Shown here in pieces: positions 27,944 through 36,911 of a stretch of DNA of 64,000 bases. A program made the translations under genes and the position numbers. The notes under the pieces were generated by a model. That model saw nothing but the letters and a program-made list of their open reading frames with translations, ran no database searches and was not told the DNA's origin. How positions within the stretch are numbered: the stretch's first letter is position 1; each line of letters begins with the position of its first letter. Source of the stretch: Natrinema gelatinilyticum (lineage in GTDB: Archaea; Halobacteriota; Halobacteria; Halobacteriales; Natrialbaceae); the NCBI RefSeq assembly GCF_024266705.1, contig NZ_CP100756.1, forward strand, positions 1,054,001 through 1,118,000, in the 5' to 3' direction.

Positions 27944-28378
27944 CTACTCCTCAGCCTCCTCTTCCGCTTCCTCAGCCTCCTCTTCCACTTCCTCAGCCTC
28001 CTCTTCCGCTTCCTCCTCCCGTTCCTCAGCCTCGGCCTCCGCTTCTTCCTCTCGTTCCTCAGCCTCGGCCTCCGCTTCTTCCTCTCGTTCCTCGGCCGGG
28101 TCGCCGACGTTCTCGTTACTCTCGATGGTAGCGCCGCGCTCGTCGAGGTTCTCGTCGCCATCGCTTTCGGCTCCGTCATCGTCTGAACCGCTCGTCGTTC
28201 CGTCATCAGTCTGGGAACCGAGCGGCTCCGATTCGACGTCGCTCTCGGGCACCCCGATCGAGTCGTCACGGAACGGTTCCGGACCGACTGCCACGATGGT
28301 CGCTCCAAACGCCACGAGGATGATCGCGGTCGTCATGAAGACGATTCCGAGCGGAGACGCGTCGGTCTCTCCTGCCAT
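27944..28378 (-). CDS. Membrane-anchored acidic protein with glutamate-rich tail
   Basis: 144 aa. One membrane helix (residues 10-31, GIVFMTTAIILVAFGATIVAV) is followed by an Asp/Ser/Gly linker and then a Glu/Ala tail of about 50 residues built from EEREEEAEAEA-type units. On the plus strand a 33-bp block is tandemly duplicated (28021-28053 and 28054-28086), which explains part of the tail. No catalytic motif exists. The tail could be a coiled coil or a cation-binding polyelectrolyte. Repeat slippage probably makes its length variable. Confidence 0.6.
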   Translation of the reverse strand: MAGETDASPLGIVFMTTAIILVAFGATIVAVGPEPFRDDSIGVPESDVESEPLGSQTDDGTTSGSDDDGAESDGDENLDERGATIESNENVGDPAEEREEEAEAEAEEREEEAEAEAEEREEEAEEEAEEVEEEAEEAEEEAEE

Positions 28379-28649
28379 CGGGCGTTTCGACCACCCTCGG
28401 CGGCTTCGTTAATCGTACCCATCAGCCGACTCTCGTGGGACGATTGAAGCCGATCCTCTCACCGACAGCTCCAGGGAGATTGACCGTCTCCGCGGGCGGT
28501 ATAACCGTATCCTTATGGAAAGTTGAGGACTTCCGGAGAGTTGAGGAAAAAGACTCTCTCCACAGGGCGGGGAGGACATCAAGCGATGCCTCGCTGCCGA
28601 GTGACCGCCAACCGAAACGACTACACCCTCGAGTCCGTAGGGCTGGCGC

Positions 28650-30506
28650 ATGAGCAGCTACGATATCGAGCGGTATCTCAACGTCCGGAGCGCCTATGGC
28701 GCGTCGTTCGGACCCAAGGGGAAACGGCTCTCGTTTCTGATGGATACCACAGGAACCTCGCAGGTCTGGACGCTCGAGTCCGCACGCGCCTGGCCGGAAC
28801 AGCGAACGTTCTTCGAAGAGCGGGTGACGTTCGCCTCGTGGTCGCCCGAACGCACAGAGCTGATCTTCGGTATGGACGAAGGCGGTAACGAGCGCGCCCA
28901 GTTGTTCCGGTTAGACGCTACGACCGGCGAAATAACGAACCTCACCGCGACGCCCGACGCCAAACACCGCTGGGGCGGCTGGAGCGACGACGGTGACCGA
29001 TTCGCTTTCACCTCGAACCGCCGCGACGAGTCCGTATTCGACGTGTACGTCCAGGGTCGCGACGAGACCGGCGAGGACGCACAGCTCGTCTACGAGGGCG
29101 ACGGCTGGCTCTCGCTGTCCGGCTTTAGTCCCGACGACTCCCGGCTGCTCGTCTCGCAGGCGTACTCCAACTTCGACCAGGACCTCTACGTACTCGATCT
29201 CGAGGCCGACGTGACAGACAGAGAACACGTAACGCCACACCAGGGCGACGTCCGCTATCAGAGCGCGAGCTGGGCACCAGACAGCGAGGGAATCTACCTC
29301 GTTACCGACAAGGGCGAACACGGAGACGAGACGGAAGACGACGTCCGGACCGAGGCAGACACTCTCTATCTGGCCTATCTCGACCTCGAGAGCGGCGACA
29401 TTCAGACCGTCATGGACGGAGACGGTTGGAACGTCGACGGCATCGCCCTGGACGATAACACGGGCCGGTTCGTCTGCTCGCGAAACGTCGACGGGTACAC
29501 CGAGCTGACCGTCGGGCAGTTCGACGCCGACGATCCCACCGAGTACGAGACGTTTCCCGAACCCGCCCTGCCGGGCGGTATCTCCGGCGGCGTGAGCTTC
29601 GATCCGGACGCGGAGCGGTTCGCCCTCTCGACGACCGGCGACACAGTCAACACGAACGTTTTCGTCGTCGACATCGAAACCGGCGAAGCCGACCAGTGGA
29701 CGAGCGCGCCGACCGCGGGAATCCCTCGCGAATCGTTCGACGAGTCCGACCTCGTCCACGTCGAGAGTTTCGACGAGCTGGAGGTGCCTGGCTTTCTGTC
29801 CCTTCCCGACGGTCGCGAAGACGGGAACACACCCGTCATCGTCGACATCCACGGCGGTCCCGAGAGCCAGCGCCGCCCCTCGTTCTCGAGCGTCAAACAG
29901 TACTTCCTCGACCGGGGCTACGCGTACTTCGAGCCGAACGTGCGAGGGTCGTCAGGCTACGGCGCCGAGTACGCGGCCCTCGACGACGTCGAAAAACGGA
30001 TGCATTCGGTCGCCGACATCGAGGCCTGTACCGAGTGGCTCGCAGATCACCCCGCGATCGATCCCGACCGGATCGCCGCCAAAGGGGGCTCCTACGGCGG
30101 GTTCATGGTGCTCGCCGCATTGACCGAATACCCAGACCGGTGGGCCGCCGGGATCGACATCGTCGGCATTGCAAACTTCGTCACGTTCCTCGAGAACACC
30201 GGCGACTGGCGGCGCGAACTCCGCGAAGCCGAATACGGCTCCCTCGCCGATGACCGCGAGTTCCTGGCGGACATTTCTCCGATCAACAACGTCAAGAACA
30301 TCGAGGCACCGCTTTTCGTCCTCCACGGTGAGAACGATCCCCGCGTCCCGGTCGGCGAGGCCGAACAGATCGCCGATCGAGCCGCCGAGCACGGGGTTCC
30401 CGTCCGGAAACTCATCTTCGACGACGAGGGACACGGCTTCTCGAAGCTCGAGAACCGCATCGAAGCCTATTCCGCGATCGCAGATTTCCTGGACGAGCAC
30501 GTCTGA
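28650..30506 (+). CDS. S9 family prolyl oligopeptidase/acylaminoacyl peptidase
   Basis: 618 aa. Residues 1-365 form a beta-propeller with TolB-like blades (FASWSPERTELIF, RWGGWSDDGDRFAFTSN). Residues 375-618 form the alpha/beta-hydrolase catalytic domain with S481 in GGSYGG, D563 in GENDPR and H595 in EGHGF. These serine peptidases cleave short peptides after Pro or release acylated N-terminal residues in the cytoplasm. The stop codon is the first part of an 87-bp palindromic repeat, which probably ends the transcript. A tataacc element lies about 150 bp upstream. Confidence 0.92.
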   Translation: MSSYDIERYLNVRSAYGASFGPKGKRLSFLMDTTGTSQVWTLESARAWPEQRTFFEERVTFASWSPERTELIFGMDEGGNERAQLFRLDATTGEITNLTATPDAKHRWGGWSDDGDRFAFTSNRRDESVFDVYVQGRDETGEDAQLVYEGDGWLSLSGFSPDDSRLLVSQAYSNFDQDLYVLDLEADVTDREHVTPHQGDVRYQSASWAPDSEGIYLVTDKGEHGDETEDDVRTEADTLYLAYLDLESGDIQTVMDGDGWNVDGIALDDNTGRFVCSRNVDGYTELTVGQFDADDPTEYETFPEPALPGGISGGVSFDPDAERFALSTTGDTVNTNVFVVDIETGEADQWTSAPTAGIPRESFDESDLVHVESFDELEVPGFLSLPDGREDGNTPVIVDIHGGPESQRRPSFSSVKQYFLDRGYAYFEPNVRGSSGYGAEYAALDDVEKRMHSVADIEACTEWLADHPAIDPDRIAAKGGSYGGFMVLAALTEYPDRWAAGIDIVGIANFVTFLENTGDWRRELREAEYGSLADDREFLADISPINNVKNIEAPLFVLHGENDPRVPVGEAEQIADRAAEHGVPVRKLIFDDEGHGFSKLENRIEAYSAIADFLDEHV

Positions 30507-30589
30507 TACGGTCTGCTGTACCGATGTACCGGTGCGCCCGCAGGACGGTCGCGGTTGCACCGGCAATGACGTACTGGAGTCCGTATGAG
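30503..30589 (+). repeat. 87-bp palindromic stop-docked repeat, copy 1
   Basis: The unit starts CTGATACGGTCTGCTGTA and includes the TGA stop of the S9 peptidase gene. Its two ends are inverted copies of each other over about 18 bp (CATACGGACT-type ends), and inside lies CCGGTGC, a 21-nt insert with further pairing, and GCACCGG. The whole unit can fold into one long hairpin. The second copy is at 60760-60846 on the other strand with 79 of 87 identical bases. Flanking DNA beyond the unit is unrelated. It may be a MITE or a strong terminator. Confidence 0.75.
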
Positions 30590-30741
30590 AGGCAGTACCA
30601 GATCTCGATAGCACGCATCGCAGCGTCCGACAGTCATCGCAGACTCGCTCGTGACCACAGTCGCGCAACCAATTTCGGACGATGTATTCTGGCGAATAAG
30701 TTAGAAATATACACGATGCGGCCGCGGATCTCCTGCCGGGG

Positions 30742-31008
30742 TCGCCATTCAGACGATTGGTCTACCCCAAACGAGACGGTGAATCGGTCCTCGTCGTCGA
30801 CGACCTCGCCTTCACCGTCGAGGACGGCGAAGTGTTCGGCTTCCTGGGCCCAACGGTGCGGGGAAGTCGACGACGATCAATATGATACTCGATTTCGTTC
30901 GGCCGACGTCGGGCCGTGCGACAGTGCTCGGCCTCGACGCCCGGACAGACACCGACGAGATCCGCCATCGGATCAGTGTGCTTCCCGAAGGGGTGAGCGT
31001 CTACTTCT
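30742..31008 (+). pseudogene. Truncated ABC-transporter ATPase copy
   Basis: This is a degenerate partial duplicate of the ABC ATPase gene that starts at 31256. It begins at the counterpart of AIQTTGL, is out of frame in at least two places, and passes a Walker A region (gtgcggggaagtcgacg) before ending at VLPEGVSVYF. One base is missing just before Walker A and another indel lies near the start. The region after 31008 is unrelated and looks like a mobile-element end. Confidence 0.75.
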
Positions 31009-31222
31009 GATGGGTTGCTAAAATCGCACCGCGATTTTCCAACGCCTGCGGAGATGCACTCCCGACGGGAACTACGTCGGTTCATGTAACGCGCGTTTGT
31101 CGTGGGAACCTCGATAGGCTGTCAGACAAAGGCTGACAACGTCGTGGAAACAGTATGCCCCACCCGCACGGAGTGAACGGCGTCAGCCGTGAGCGAGTAG
31201 GGTTGGGAGGAAGTCACAAAAA
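31009..31222 (+). mobile_element. IS200/IS605 (IS1341)-type end remnant
   Basis: A perfect 8-bp palindrome (aaaatcgc acc gcgatttt, 31020-31038) is followed by a short fragment with a Val/Glu-rich reading (VVETVCPTRTE) resembling the TnpB C-terminus. It ends with gcgagtagggttgggaggaagtcac, which matches the end pattern gacgagtagggtggggtagttcac after the TnpB gene at 47108. This is probably the omega-RNA/right-end part of a lost TnpB element. It cut off the ABC ATPase copy above. Confidence 0.5.
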
Positions 31223-31224
31223 GA

Positions 31225-31230
31225 CTATAC
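31225..31230 (+). promoter_or_regulatory. TATA element of the ABC-2 exporter operon
   Basis: The element ctatac lies 26-31 bp before the ATG at 31256, as expected for a leaderless archaeal transcript. It abuts the IS605-type end, so the insertion may have set the present promoter. Confidence 0.5.
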
Positions 31231-31255
31231 GGTAATAGACCCCGAAATACAGGGT

Positions 31256-32197
31256 ATGACAGCCATTCAAACAACCGGACTTACCAAACGCTATGGCAAG
31301 TCGGTCGTCGCCGTCGACGGTCTCGATTTGACCGTCAAGGACGGCGAAGTGTTTGGGTTTCTCGGTCCGAACGGTGCAGGGAAGTCGACGACGATCAACA
31401 TGCTTCTCGATTTCGTCCGACCGACCGACGGAACCGCGACGGTACTCGACCTCGACGCGCACGCCGATAGCGACGAAATCCGGCATCGTATCGGCGTTCT
31501 CCCCGAAAACGCGAGTCTCTACGACCGACTCACCGCACGCGAACACCTCAAATGGGTCATCGACACGAAAGGGGCCGACGACGATCCCGGCACGCTCCTC
31601 AAACGAGTCGGCCTGTACGACGATGGATACCGAGTCGTCGGAGACTTCTCGAAAGGGAAGGCCAAGCGGTTGGGGTTCGCCATGGCGCTGGTCGGCGATC
31701 CGGACCTGCTGATTCTGGACGAACCCTCGTCCGGACTGGACCCGGCAGGGCGACAGGGGATGCGAAGCAGTATACAGGCCCAAGCCGCTGAGGGGACGAC
31801 TGTCTTTTTCTCGAGTCACATCCTTGGCGAGGTCGAATCCATCTGCGACCGGGTCGGAATCATGAAGGAGGGAAGCCTGATCGCGACCGGCACGATCAAC
31901 GATTTGCAGGGCAACCTCGACCTCGATGCGACGATCACGCTCGAGGTCGAACGCGTCCCGAAAAATCTCGCTCTTCATCGACTCGACGGCGTTCGATCGG
32001 CCAGCATCACGGGAACGACGATCACCGTGACCTGTACCGACCCCACGAGCAAGATCGAGGTCGTCCGTCACATCGCGTCCGCGACGGAGGTCCACGACAT
32101 TATCTCCGAGAACGTCTCGCTCGAGCAGCTTTTCAATACGTACACGAACGGAGAGCAACGGGACGACGACACATCGGCCGTCGAGGTATCGGCATGA
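31256..32197 (+). CDS. ABC-2 type transporter ATP-binding protein
   Basis: 313 aa. Walker A is GPNGAGKST (37-45), Walker B is LLILDEPSSGLDPAG, and the signature position reads FSKGKAKRL, a relaxed LSGGQ. The C-terminal 90 residues form the extra domain common to exporter ATPases of the CcmA/NatA group. It powers the permease encoded directly downstream, whose start overlaps its stop by four bases (ATGA). A broken duplicate of its 5' half lies upstream. The exported substrate is unknown. Confidence 0.9.
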   Translation: MTAIQTTGLTKRYGKSVVAVDGLDLTVKDGEVFGFLGPNGAGKSTTINMLLDFVRPTDGTATVLDLDAHADSDEIRHRIGVLPENASLYDRLTAREHLKWVIDTKGADDDPGTLLKRVGLYDDGYRVVGDFSKGKAKRLGFAMALVGDPDLLILDEPSSGLDPAGRQGMRSSIQAQAAEGTTVFFSSHILGEVESICDRVGIMKEGSLIATGTINDLQGNLDLDATITLEVERVPKNLALHRLDGVRSASITGTTITVTCTDPTSKIEVVRHIASATEVHDIISENVSLEQLFNTYTNGEQRDDDTSAVEVSA

Positions 32198-33009
32198 GCA
32201 CGCTCGCCGTTGCGAAGAAGGACTTCCTCGACGTCTGGCGATCCCGGATCATCTGGTCCGTGAGCGTACTGTACGTCTCCGTCGTCGTTCTGTTCTTGTA
32301 TACCGAGAAAAACACCGTTTCGAACCCGGACGTCGAAAGCGCACTGGTGAACCTGACTGACGTCGGCGCGATGTTCATCCCCCTGATCGCCCTCGTGTCG
32401 GCGTACCTCGCGATCGCGGGCGAACGCGAGTCACACAGCATCAAGTATCTTCTGTCCGTCCCGAACAGTCGCCGTGACGTCGTTCTCGGGAAGTATCTGT
32501 CGCGATCGACCATGGTCTCCATGTCGATTATCTGTGCGTTTCTCGTCGGCGGGGGGCTCGCACTCAACTGGTATTCCTCGCCCGACATCGATATCTTCGT
32601 CGGCATCGCGGCCCTGACACTCCTCTATACGCTGACCTACGTCGCCGTCGGGATCGGGATCTCCGCTATGGCCGCGTCCCGAGCGCGTGCGATGGCCGGA
32701 GCGATCGGCTTCTTCTTCGTGACCAACGTGTTGAATATATTTGGCCCACTCGAGCGGACGCTGGAATTTCTCCTCAACGATCTCGCCGGCCTTGGAGTGC
32801 CCGATTTACAAATCAAGTTCGTCCAGGTACTCATCAGTCCGACAGCCGCATACCTCGTCGCGACACCGCTTGCGTTCCCGAGGCAATCGATTCCGGCCAG
32901 CAACCCGTGGTATCTGCAGGGAAAGGCCACGATTGCCATCATGGTCGCCTGGATAGTGTTCCCAGTTGCGATTGGTCTCTGGCGGTTCGAGCGCGTTGAC
33001 ATCAGTTGA
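32194..33009 (+). CDS. ABC-2 type transporter permease
   Basis: 271 aa with six predicted membrane helices (SIIWSVSVLYVSVVVLFLY, NLTDVGAMFIPLIALVSAYLAIAG, SMSIICAFLVGGG, AALTLLYTLTYVAVGIGISAMA, IGFFFVTNVLNIFGPL, IAIMVAWIVFPVAIGLW). The cytoplasmic GERESHSIKYLLSVPNSRRDVVLGKYL region is typical of NatB/ABC-2 subunits and contacts the ATPase. It overlaps the ATPase gene by four bases and forms a two-gene exporter operon with it. Confidence 0.88.
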   Translation: MSTLAVAKKDFLDVWRSRIIWSVSVLYVSVVVLFLYTEKNTVSNPDVESALVNLTDVGAMFIPLIALVSAYLAIAGERESHSIKYLLSVPNSRRDVVLGKYLSRSTMVSMSIICAFLVGGGLALNWYSSPDIDIFVGIAALTLLYTLTYVAVGIGISAMAASRARAMAGAIGFFFVTNVLNIFGPLERTLEFLLNDLAGLGVPDLQIKFVQVLISPTAAYLVATPLAFPRQSIPASNPWYLQGKATIAIMVAWIVFPVAIGLWRFERVDIS

Positions 33010-33057
33010 TCGCCAGTACTCACCGAAACGGAGAACGTCTCGTATTACTCCGAGCGA

Positions 33058-34119
33058 TCAGTCGATGACGCCGGTTTTCGTCGCCACGTCTCGAGCTGCT
33101 CGCTCGTTCATCCCGTCGCCGAGGATCGTGTAGCGATCGCGTATTTCGTGACAGGTCGTCAGCGCCTCGACGACGGTTTCGTCGTCGATGCCGAGTTCGG
33201 CAGCGGTCGTCGGTGCGTCGATGCTCGAGAGCGCGGCCCGGATGTCTCGCCAGATACCTCGATCCCCGCCGTGGAGATACGCGGTCATAATCGAGCCGAC
33301 GCCGACCTGATGTCCGTGGAGGGCAGCGCCGGGCGCCAACCGGTCGAGCTGATGGGAAAAAAGGTGTTCGGCACCGCTTGCGGGCCGCGACGAGCCGGCG
33401 ATACTCATCGCGACGCCCGAGGACATGAGCGCCTTCGTGACGACCCAGGCAGACTCCTCGAGCCCCGGCCGGATCAGGTCGGCGTTGTCCACGAGGATTT
33501 CAGCGGTCATTTCCGAGAGCGCGGCGGCGTACTCGGAGTACTCGACGTCCTGTAACCGTTTCGCGAGCCGCCAGTCCATCACGGCGGTGTAGTTGGAGAT
33601 GATGTCGGCACAGCCAGCCGTCGTCAGCTCCCACGGCGCATTAGCGAGAATGCCGGTATCGGCGACGACCGCGAGCGGTGGCTCAGCCGCGACGCTGTGG
33701 CGCGAATCCCCGTTCGGGACGGAGCCGCGATTGCTGACGATACCGTCGTGACTCGCCGCGGTCGGCACGGAGAGAAAGCCCATTTCGAGGTGATAACTGG
33801 CGAGTTTCGCGATATCGATTGCTTTGCCACCGCCGATTCCGACGAGGTACGCGGCCGCCTCCGTTTTGGCGATATCGATCACTCGCTCGACCGCCTCGAA
33901 CGTCGCCTTTTCGATCGTAACGATAGCCGGCTCGATCCCGGCGGCTTCGAAGTCGGCCGCGATCGGGTCCGCGGCGACCTCTCGAGGTGTCGGGCTCGTG
34001 ACAAACAGCGGCCGTCCCTGTAGATGAAGGTCGTTAACCACGTCGACCACCTTGCTGCGAACGCCATGACCGACGACAACGTTTCGCGGGAGACGGATCC
34101 ACGTCGACTTCTCGAACAT
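33058..34119 (-). CDS. egsA: sn-Glycerol-1-phosphate dehydrogenase
   Basis: 353 aa from the ATG at 34119 (an upstream GTG-type start adds nine residues). It reduces dihydroxyacetone phosphate to sn-glycerol-1-phosphate, the first committed step of archaeal ether lipids. Family motifs are LVGIGGGKAIDIAKLAS (nucleotide-binding loop), FLSVPTAASHDGIVSNRGS and GAEHLFSHQLD plus LHGHQVGVG (zinc His ligands). The gene is essential in most archaea. It is monocistronic and convergent with the ABC permease gene. Confidence 0.95.
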   Translation of the reverse strand: MFEKSTWIRLPRNVVVGHGVRSKVVDVVNDLHLQGRPLFVTSPTPREVAADPIAADFEAAGIEPAIVTIEKATFEAVERVIDIAKTEAAAYLVGIGGGKAIDIAKLASYHLEMGFLSVPTAASHDGIVSNRGSVPNGDSRHSVAAEPPLAVVADTGILANAPWELTTAGCADIISNYTAVMDWRLAKRLQDVEYSEYAAALSEMTAEILVDNADLIRPGLEESAWVVTKALMSSGVAMSIAGSSRPASGAEHLFSHQLDRLAPGAALHGHQVGVGSIMTAYLHGGDRGIWRDIRAALSSIDAPTTAAELGIDDETVVEALTTCHEIRDRYTILGDGMNERAARDVATKTGVID

Positions 34120-34239
34120 ACCTGATCCGACACACCCACGGGTCATGTGCTTTTCCTCGTCACCGCGGCAGTCAATACGAACGCCGTCACGTCTCGAGCG
34201 GGCGCGACACCTCGAGCGTTCCGAGAACGGGCAGACTGC

Positions 34240-35286
34240 TCAGAGCGTCTCTAAAATGGCGAGCACGCGCTCTTCTGCAGCTCGATCGGGACCGAGTTCG
34301 ACCTCGCCGCGGTCGTGCTCGAGGTGGGCCGCGACGGTCCGGTCCATCGCCTCCCCGAGCGGTGTCGATTCCCAGCCCAGTGCGGCGAGTTTCGCCGTCG
34401 AGAGGACGTGCGGGTACGTCCGGTATAGCGGGTAGTCGTCGAGTTCGAGTTCGCCGGCCGCGAGTTCTCGGGGGCCGGCGTGGACGAGGTCCGTATCGCC
34501 CGCTTTCGGCTCGCTCTGCTCACCGTTCGCGCGTTCCGCGGCGCTGTGCGCCACGCTATCCAGCGAATCCGTGATCAGGTCGACCATCTCCTCGAGCGTC
34601 GCGAGCCGCCGGTCGCCGACGTTGTAGGCCTCGCCGGCCTCACCGCGTTCGGCGACGAGTCGGAGCGCACTGGCGACGTCCTCGACGTAGACGCGGTGGC
34701 GGAGGTTCGTCCCGTCACCCGGAACGAGGATGCGGTCGAAACGGTTTACGCGGTCGATCCACCAGTCAAGCCGTTCGGTATAGTCGTGTGGCCCGTAGAC
34801 GATCGGCGGACGGACGACCATCGCACGGATCCCGTTATCGGCCGCCGAAAACACCGCTCGATCGCCCTCTGCCTTTCGATTGCCATAGGTCTCGAAGGTG
34901 TCATCTGCCGCTTGTTCGGCCGTACACGTCTCGAGCGGCGTTTCGCCCTCCCGTTTGGGAATCTCCTCGCGGCCGTACGCTGCCCCGCTCGAAACGTAGA
35001 CGTAGGCCTCGGAATCGCTGAAGATCCGGGTTGCGTCCCCGACGTCACTCGGGTGGTAGGCGACGCAGTCGAAGACCGCGTCGGGATCGACCGTCGTCGC
35101 GGTCGCCTCGAGAACCGTCTCGTTCGTCCTGTCGCCTTCGACGTGGTCGACGCGGTCGTCGTCCGCGTACGGGTTCTCGCGATTACCTCGAGTGAGTAGC
35201 GTCACGCCGTACTCGTGATCCAGCAGTTCGGCGACGAGGTGCCGGCCGATGAAGCGAGTGCCGCCGATGACGAGCGCAGTGTCCAT
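34240..35286 (-). CDS. NAD-dependent epimerase/dehydratase (extended SDR)
   Basis: 348 aa. The Rossmann loop GGTRFIG starts at residue 8, the catalytic pair is Y-x3-K in TYGNRKAEGD, and PPIVYGPHDYTERLDWWID plus LRHRVYVEDVASAL are typical of nucleotide-sugar epimerase relatives. The C-terminal region is rich in acidic residues. It probably modifies a sugar or reduces a related NAD-bound substrate; the exact substrate is not clear. The ATG at 35286 is preferred because the Rossmann motif follows at once. Confidence 0.88.
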   Translation of the reverse strand: MDTALVIGGTRFIGRHLVAELLDHEYGVTLLTRGNRENPYADDDRVDHVEGDRTNETVLEATATTVDPDAVFDCVAYHPSDVGDATRIFSDSEAYVYVSSGAAYGREEIPKREGETPLETCTAEQAADDTFETYGNRKAEGDRAVFSAADNGIRAMVVRPPIVYGPHDYTERLDWWIDRVNRFDRILVPGDGTNLRHRVYVEDVASALRLVAERGEAGEAYNVGDRRLATLEEMVDLITDSLDSVAHSAAERANGEQSEPKAGDTDLVHAGPRELAAGELELDDYPLYRTYPHVLSTAKLAALGWESTPLGEAMDRTVAAHLEHDRGEVELGPDRAAEERVLAILETL

Positions 35287-35787
35287 GTGTGAGCGTCACG
35301 GCTGTGGGAGAAAACGGTGGCGGACGAGCAGTCATCGCTTCAGGAACCCGTCGGGGTTGCACGGATACCACAGATGCTGCAATGTTTTCATCCGCGCGCC
35401 GTTCGATGCCGGCGACTTGTGTAACGCTTTCGACCACTGGCGTCCTCGTCTTGATCGAGTCGACGCCCGATACGGACGGCTCGGGCGACATTTCGTGGTC
35501 AGACTCTGCCAGCGATCCCGACGGCTGGTCGTCGGCCTGGGACAACACTGGGAACTCCAATTACCTGCCCCTTGAGGACGAGTTTCCGGAACCGAATTCC
35601 GTCGCCTAGCGATACGAGCTACCGAGCTTTCGCACGTGGCACGACGGGAGCGTCGCCGTCGTCGTCGGTCGGATTTACCTACCTCCTGACCGACTACGAA
35701 GCGACCGACTCCGTTCGAGGAGACGAAGAAACGCAGTGACGATCAGGGGTGGGTTCTATTGACCTGTTCGTGGTAGCGTGTTCCGGT
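35287..35787. other. Intergenic region, no gene seen
   Basis: About 500 bp upstream of two divergently arranged genes. Reading frames here are short and without family features. A stretch near 35450-35610 has Ser/Asp-rich coding character in one frame but no start or motif, so I do not annotate it. The promoters of both neighbours are expected here. Confidence 0.4.
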
Positions 35788-36792
35788 ATGTCAGAACAGC
35801 TCTGGACAGAGCGCACTCCTGAGTACCCACTCGAGTGTGACCACTGTCACTATCCGATTCCTGGCGAACCCGAGGAGAACGACGAGGGTCGGTACTGTTC
35901 GGTCGCCTGTCGCGAAGCCGCTGCCAACGGTTCCACCATGACCGACACCCACGCCTACAAGCGGGTCTCGACGGGCGTCGAACCCATCGATTCGCTCGTC
36001 CCGAACGGCATCCCCGCGGACTCGTTTCTCCTTCTGCTGGGCGACGAGGGAACCCGACGCGCCGAGCTCGAGACCGAACTCGCCTGGCGAGCGCTCGAGC
36101 GAGGCGAACCCACCATCGTCGTCTCCTTTGCCAATCCGCCGACAGCGACGCTCGAACGATTCTATCAGAACGGGTGGAACGTCCTCCCGGCGCTCGAGAA
36201 CGGTCGGTTGCAAGTCATCGACTGTTACACGCATCGGCTCGACGACCGGTCCGAGTTCCTCGGTCGCCGCAACGAGTGGACGACGTTCGTCGGCGAGGCC
36301 GCCGAAGACGCGATCGTCGAGGTTCGCGATCCCACCGATCGTCGCGAACTGACCAACAGTCTGTACGGCGCACTCGACGACCTCGAGATGACCGAGACCG
36401 GGCTGGTCACGATAGACTCGCTAGACGAACTCGAGTCGCTGCTCCAGGACCGGCAGGTTCACGACCTGATCAACGACATCCGGGCCATGGTCTGCAAAGC
36501 TCGGTTCGTCCCGGTCGTTGCCGCCGCCTCGACGGCGAGCGAAGACGAGTATCCGGAGGCAACATGCGTTTTCGACGGGATCATCGATCTCAGATTGGCG
36601 GACCAGTTCGCGCCGGACGCCCGGCTCAAACAGCTTGCGGTTCGAAAACTGATCGGTGCTCAGGTCCTGCCGCAGTGGGTGGCCTACGACTACGAACCCG
36701 CCCGCGGGCTGTTCGCGTTCGGACCGAACGCCGACGCGCAACAGGGGTACGATCTCGGAAACGGTCCTCGACATTTGAATCGGCCACAGTAG
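35788..36792 (+). CDS. RecA/KaiC-like protein with N-terminal zinc finger and degenerate Walker A
   Basis: 334 aa from the ATG at 35788. Residues 17-50 hold a Cys/His zinc-finger-like knot (CDHCHYPI...YCSVACREAA). Residues 60-320 look like a RecA/RAD55-type ATPase (RVSTGVEPIDSLVPNGIPADS...). The phosphate loop reads GDEGTRRAELET, without the G-x-x-G-x-G-K-T/S consensus, so ATP binding is doubtful. Such proteins in haloarchaea are often sensory or circadian-like partners of HTR/receiver proteins. Its role here is not known. Confidence 0.75.
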   Translation: MSEQLWTERTPEYPLECDHCHYPIPGEPEENDEGRYCSVACREAAANGSTMTDTHAYKRVSTGVEPIDSLVPNGIPADSFLLLLGDEGTRRAELETELAWRALERGEPTIVVSFANPPTATLERFYQNGWNVLPALENGRLQVIDCYTHRLDDRSEFLGRRNEWTTFVGEAAEDAIVEVRDPTDRRELTNSLYGALDDLEMTETGLVTIDSLDELESLLQDRQVHDLINDIRAMVCKARFVPVVAAASTASEDEYPEATCVFDGIIDLRLADQFAPDARLKQLAVRKLIGAQVLPQWVAYDYEPARGLFAFGPNADAQQGYDLGNGPRHLNRPQ

Positions 36793-36911
36793 CCGGACCG
36801 ACGGGAGCCGGTACTGGCCATTGGGTTTCCTCCCGATCCGCCGCTCGAGACCGGACCCACCTCCGCGCCGGAACCGACGACGGCAGTTCGGATTCGAACC
36901 CGCGAAACTGA

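Noticed and set aside
28021..28086. Tandem 33-bp units as a CRISPR array
   Set aside because: The units are back-to-back without spacers and lie inside the coding region of a Glu-rich protein tail.
30507..30640. Small conserved peptide encoded by the 87-bp repeat (frame with YVIAGATATVLR)
   Set aside because: Half of the differences between the two copies change the amino acid, and neither copy has a convincing start. Palindrome symmetry explains the conservation better.
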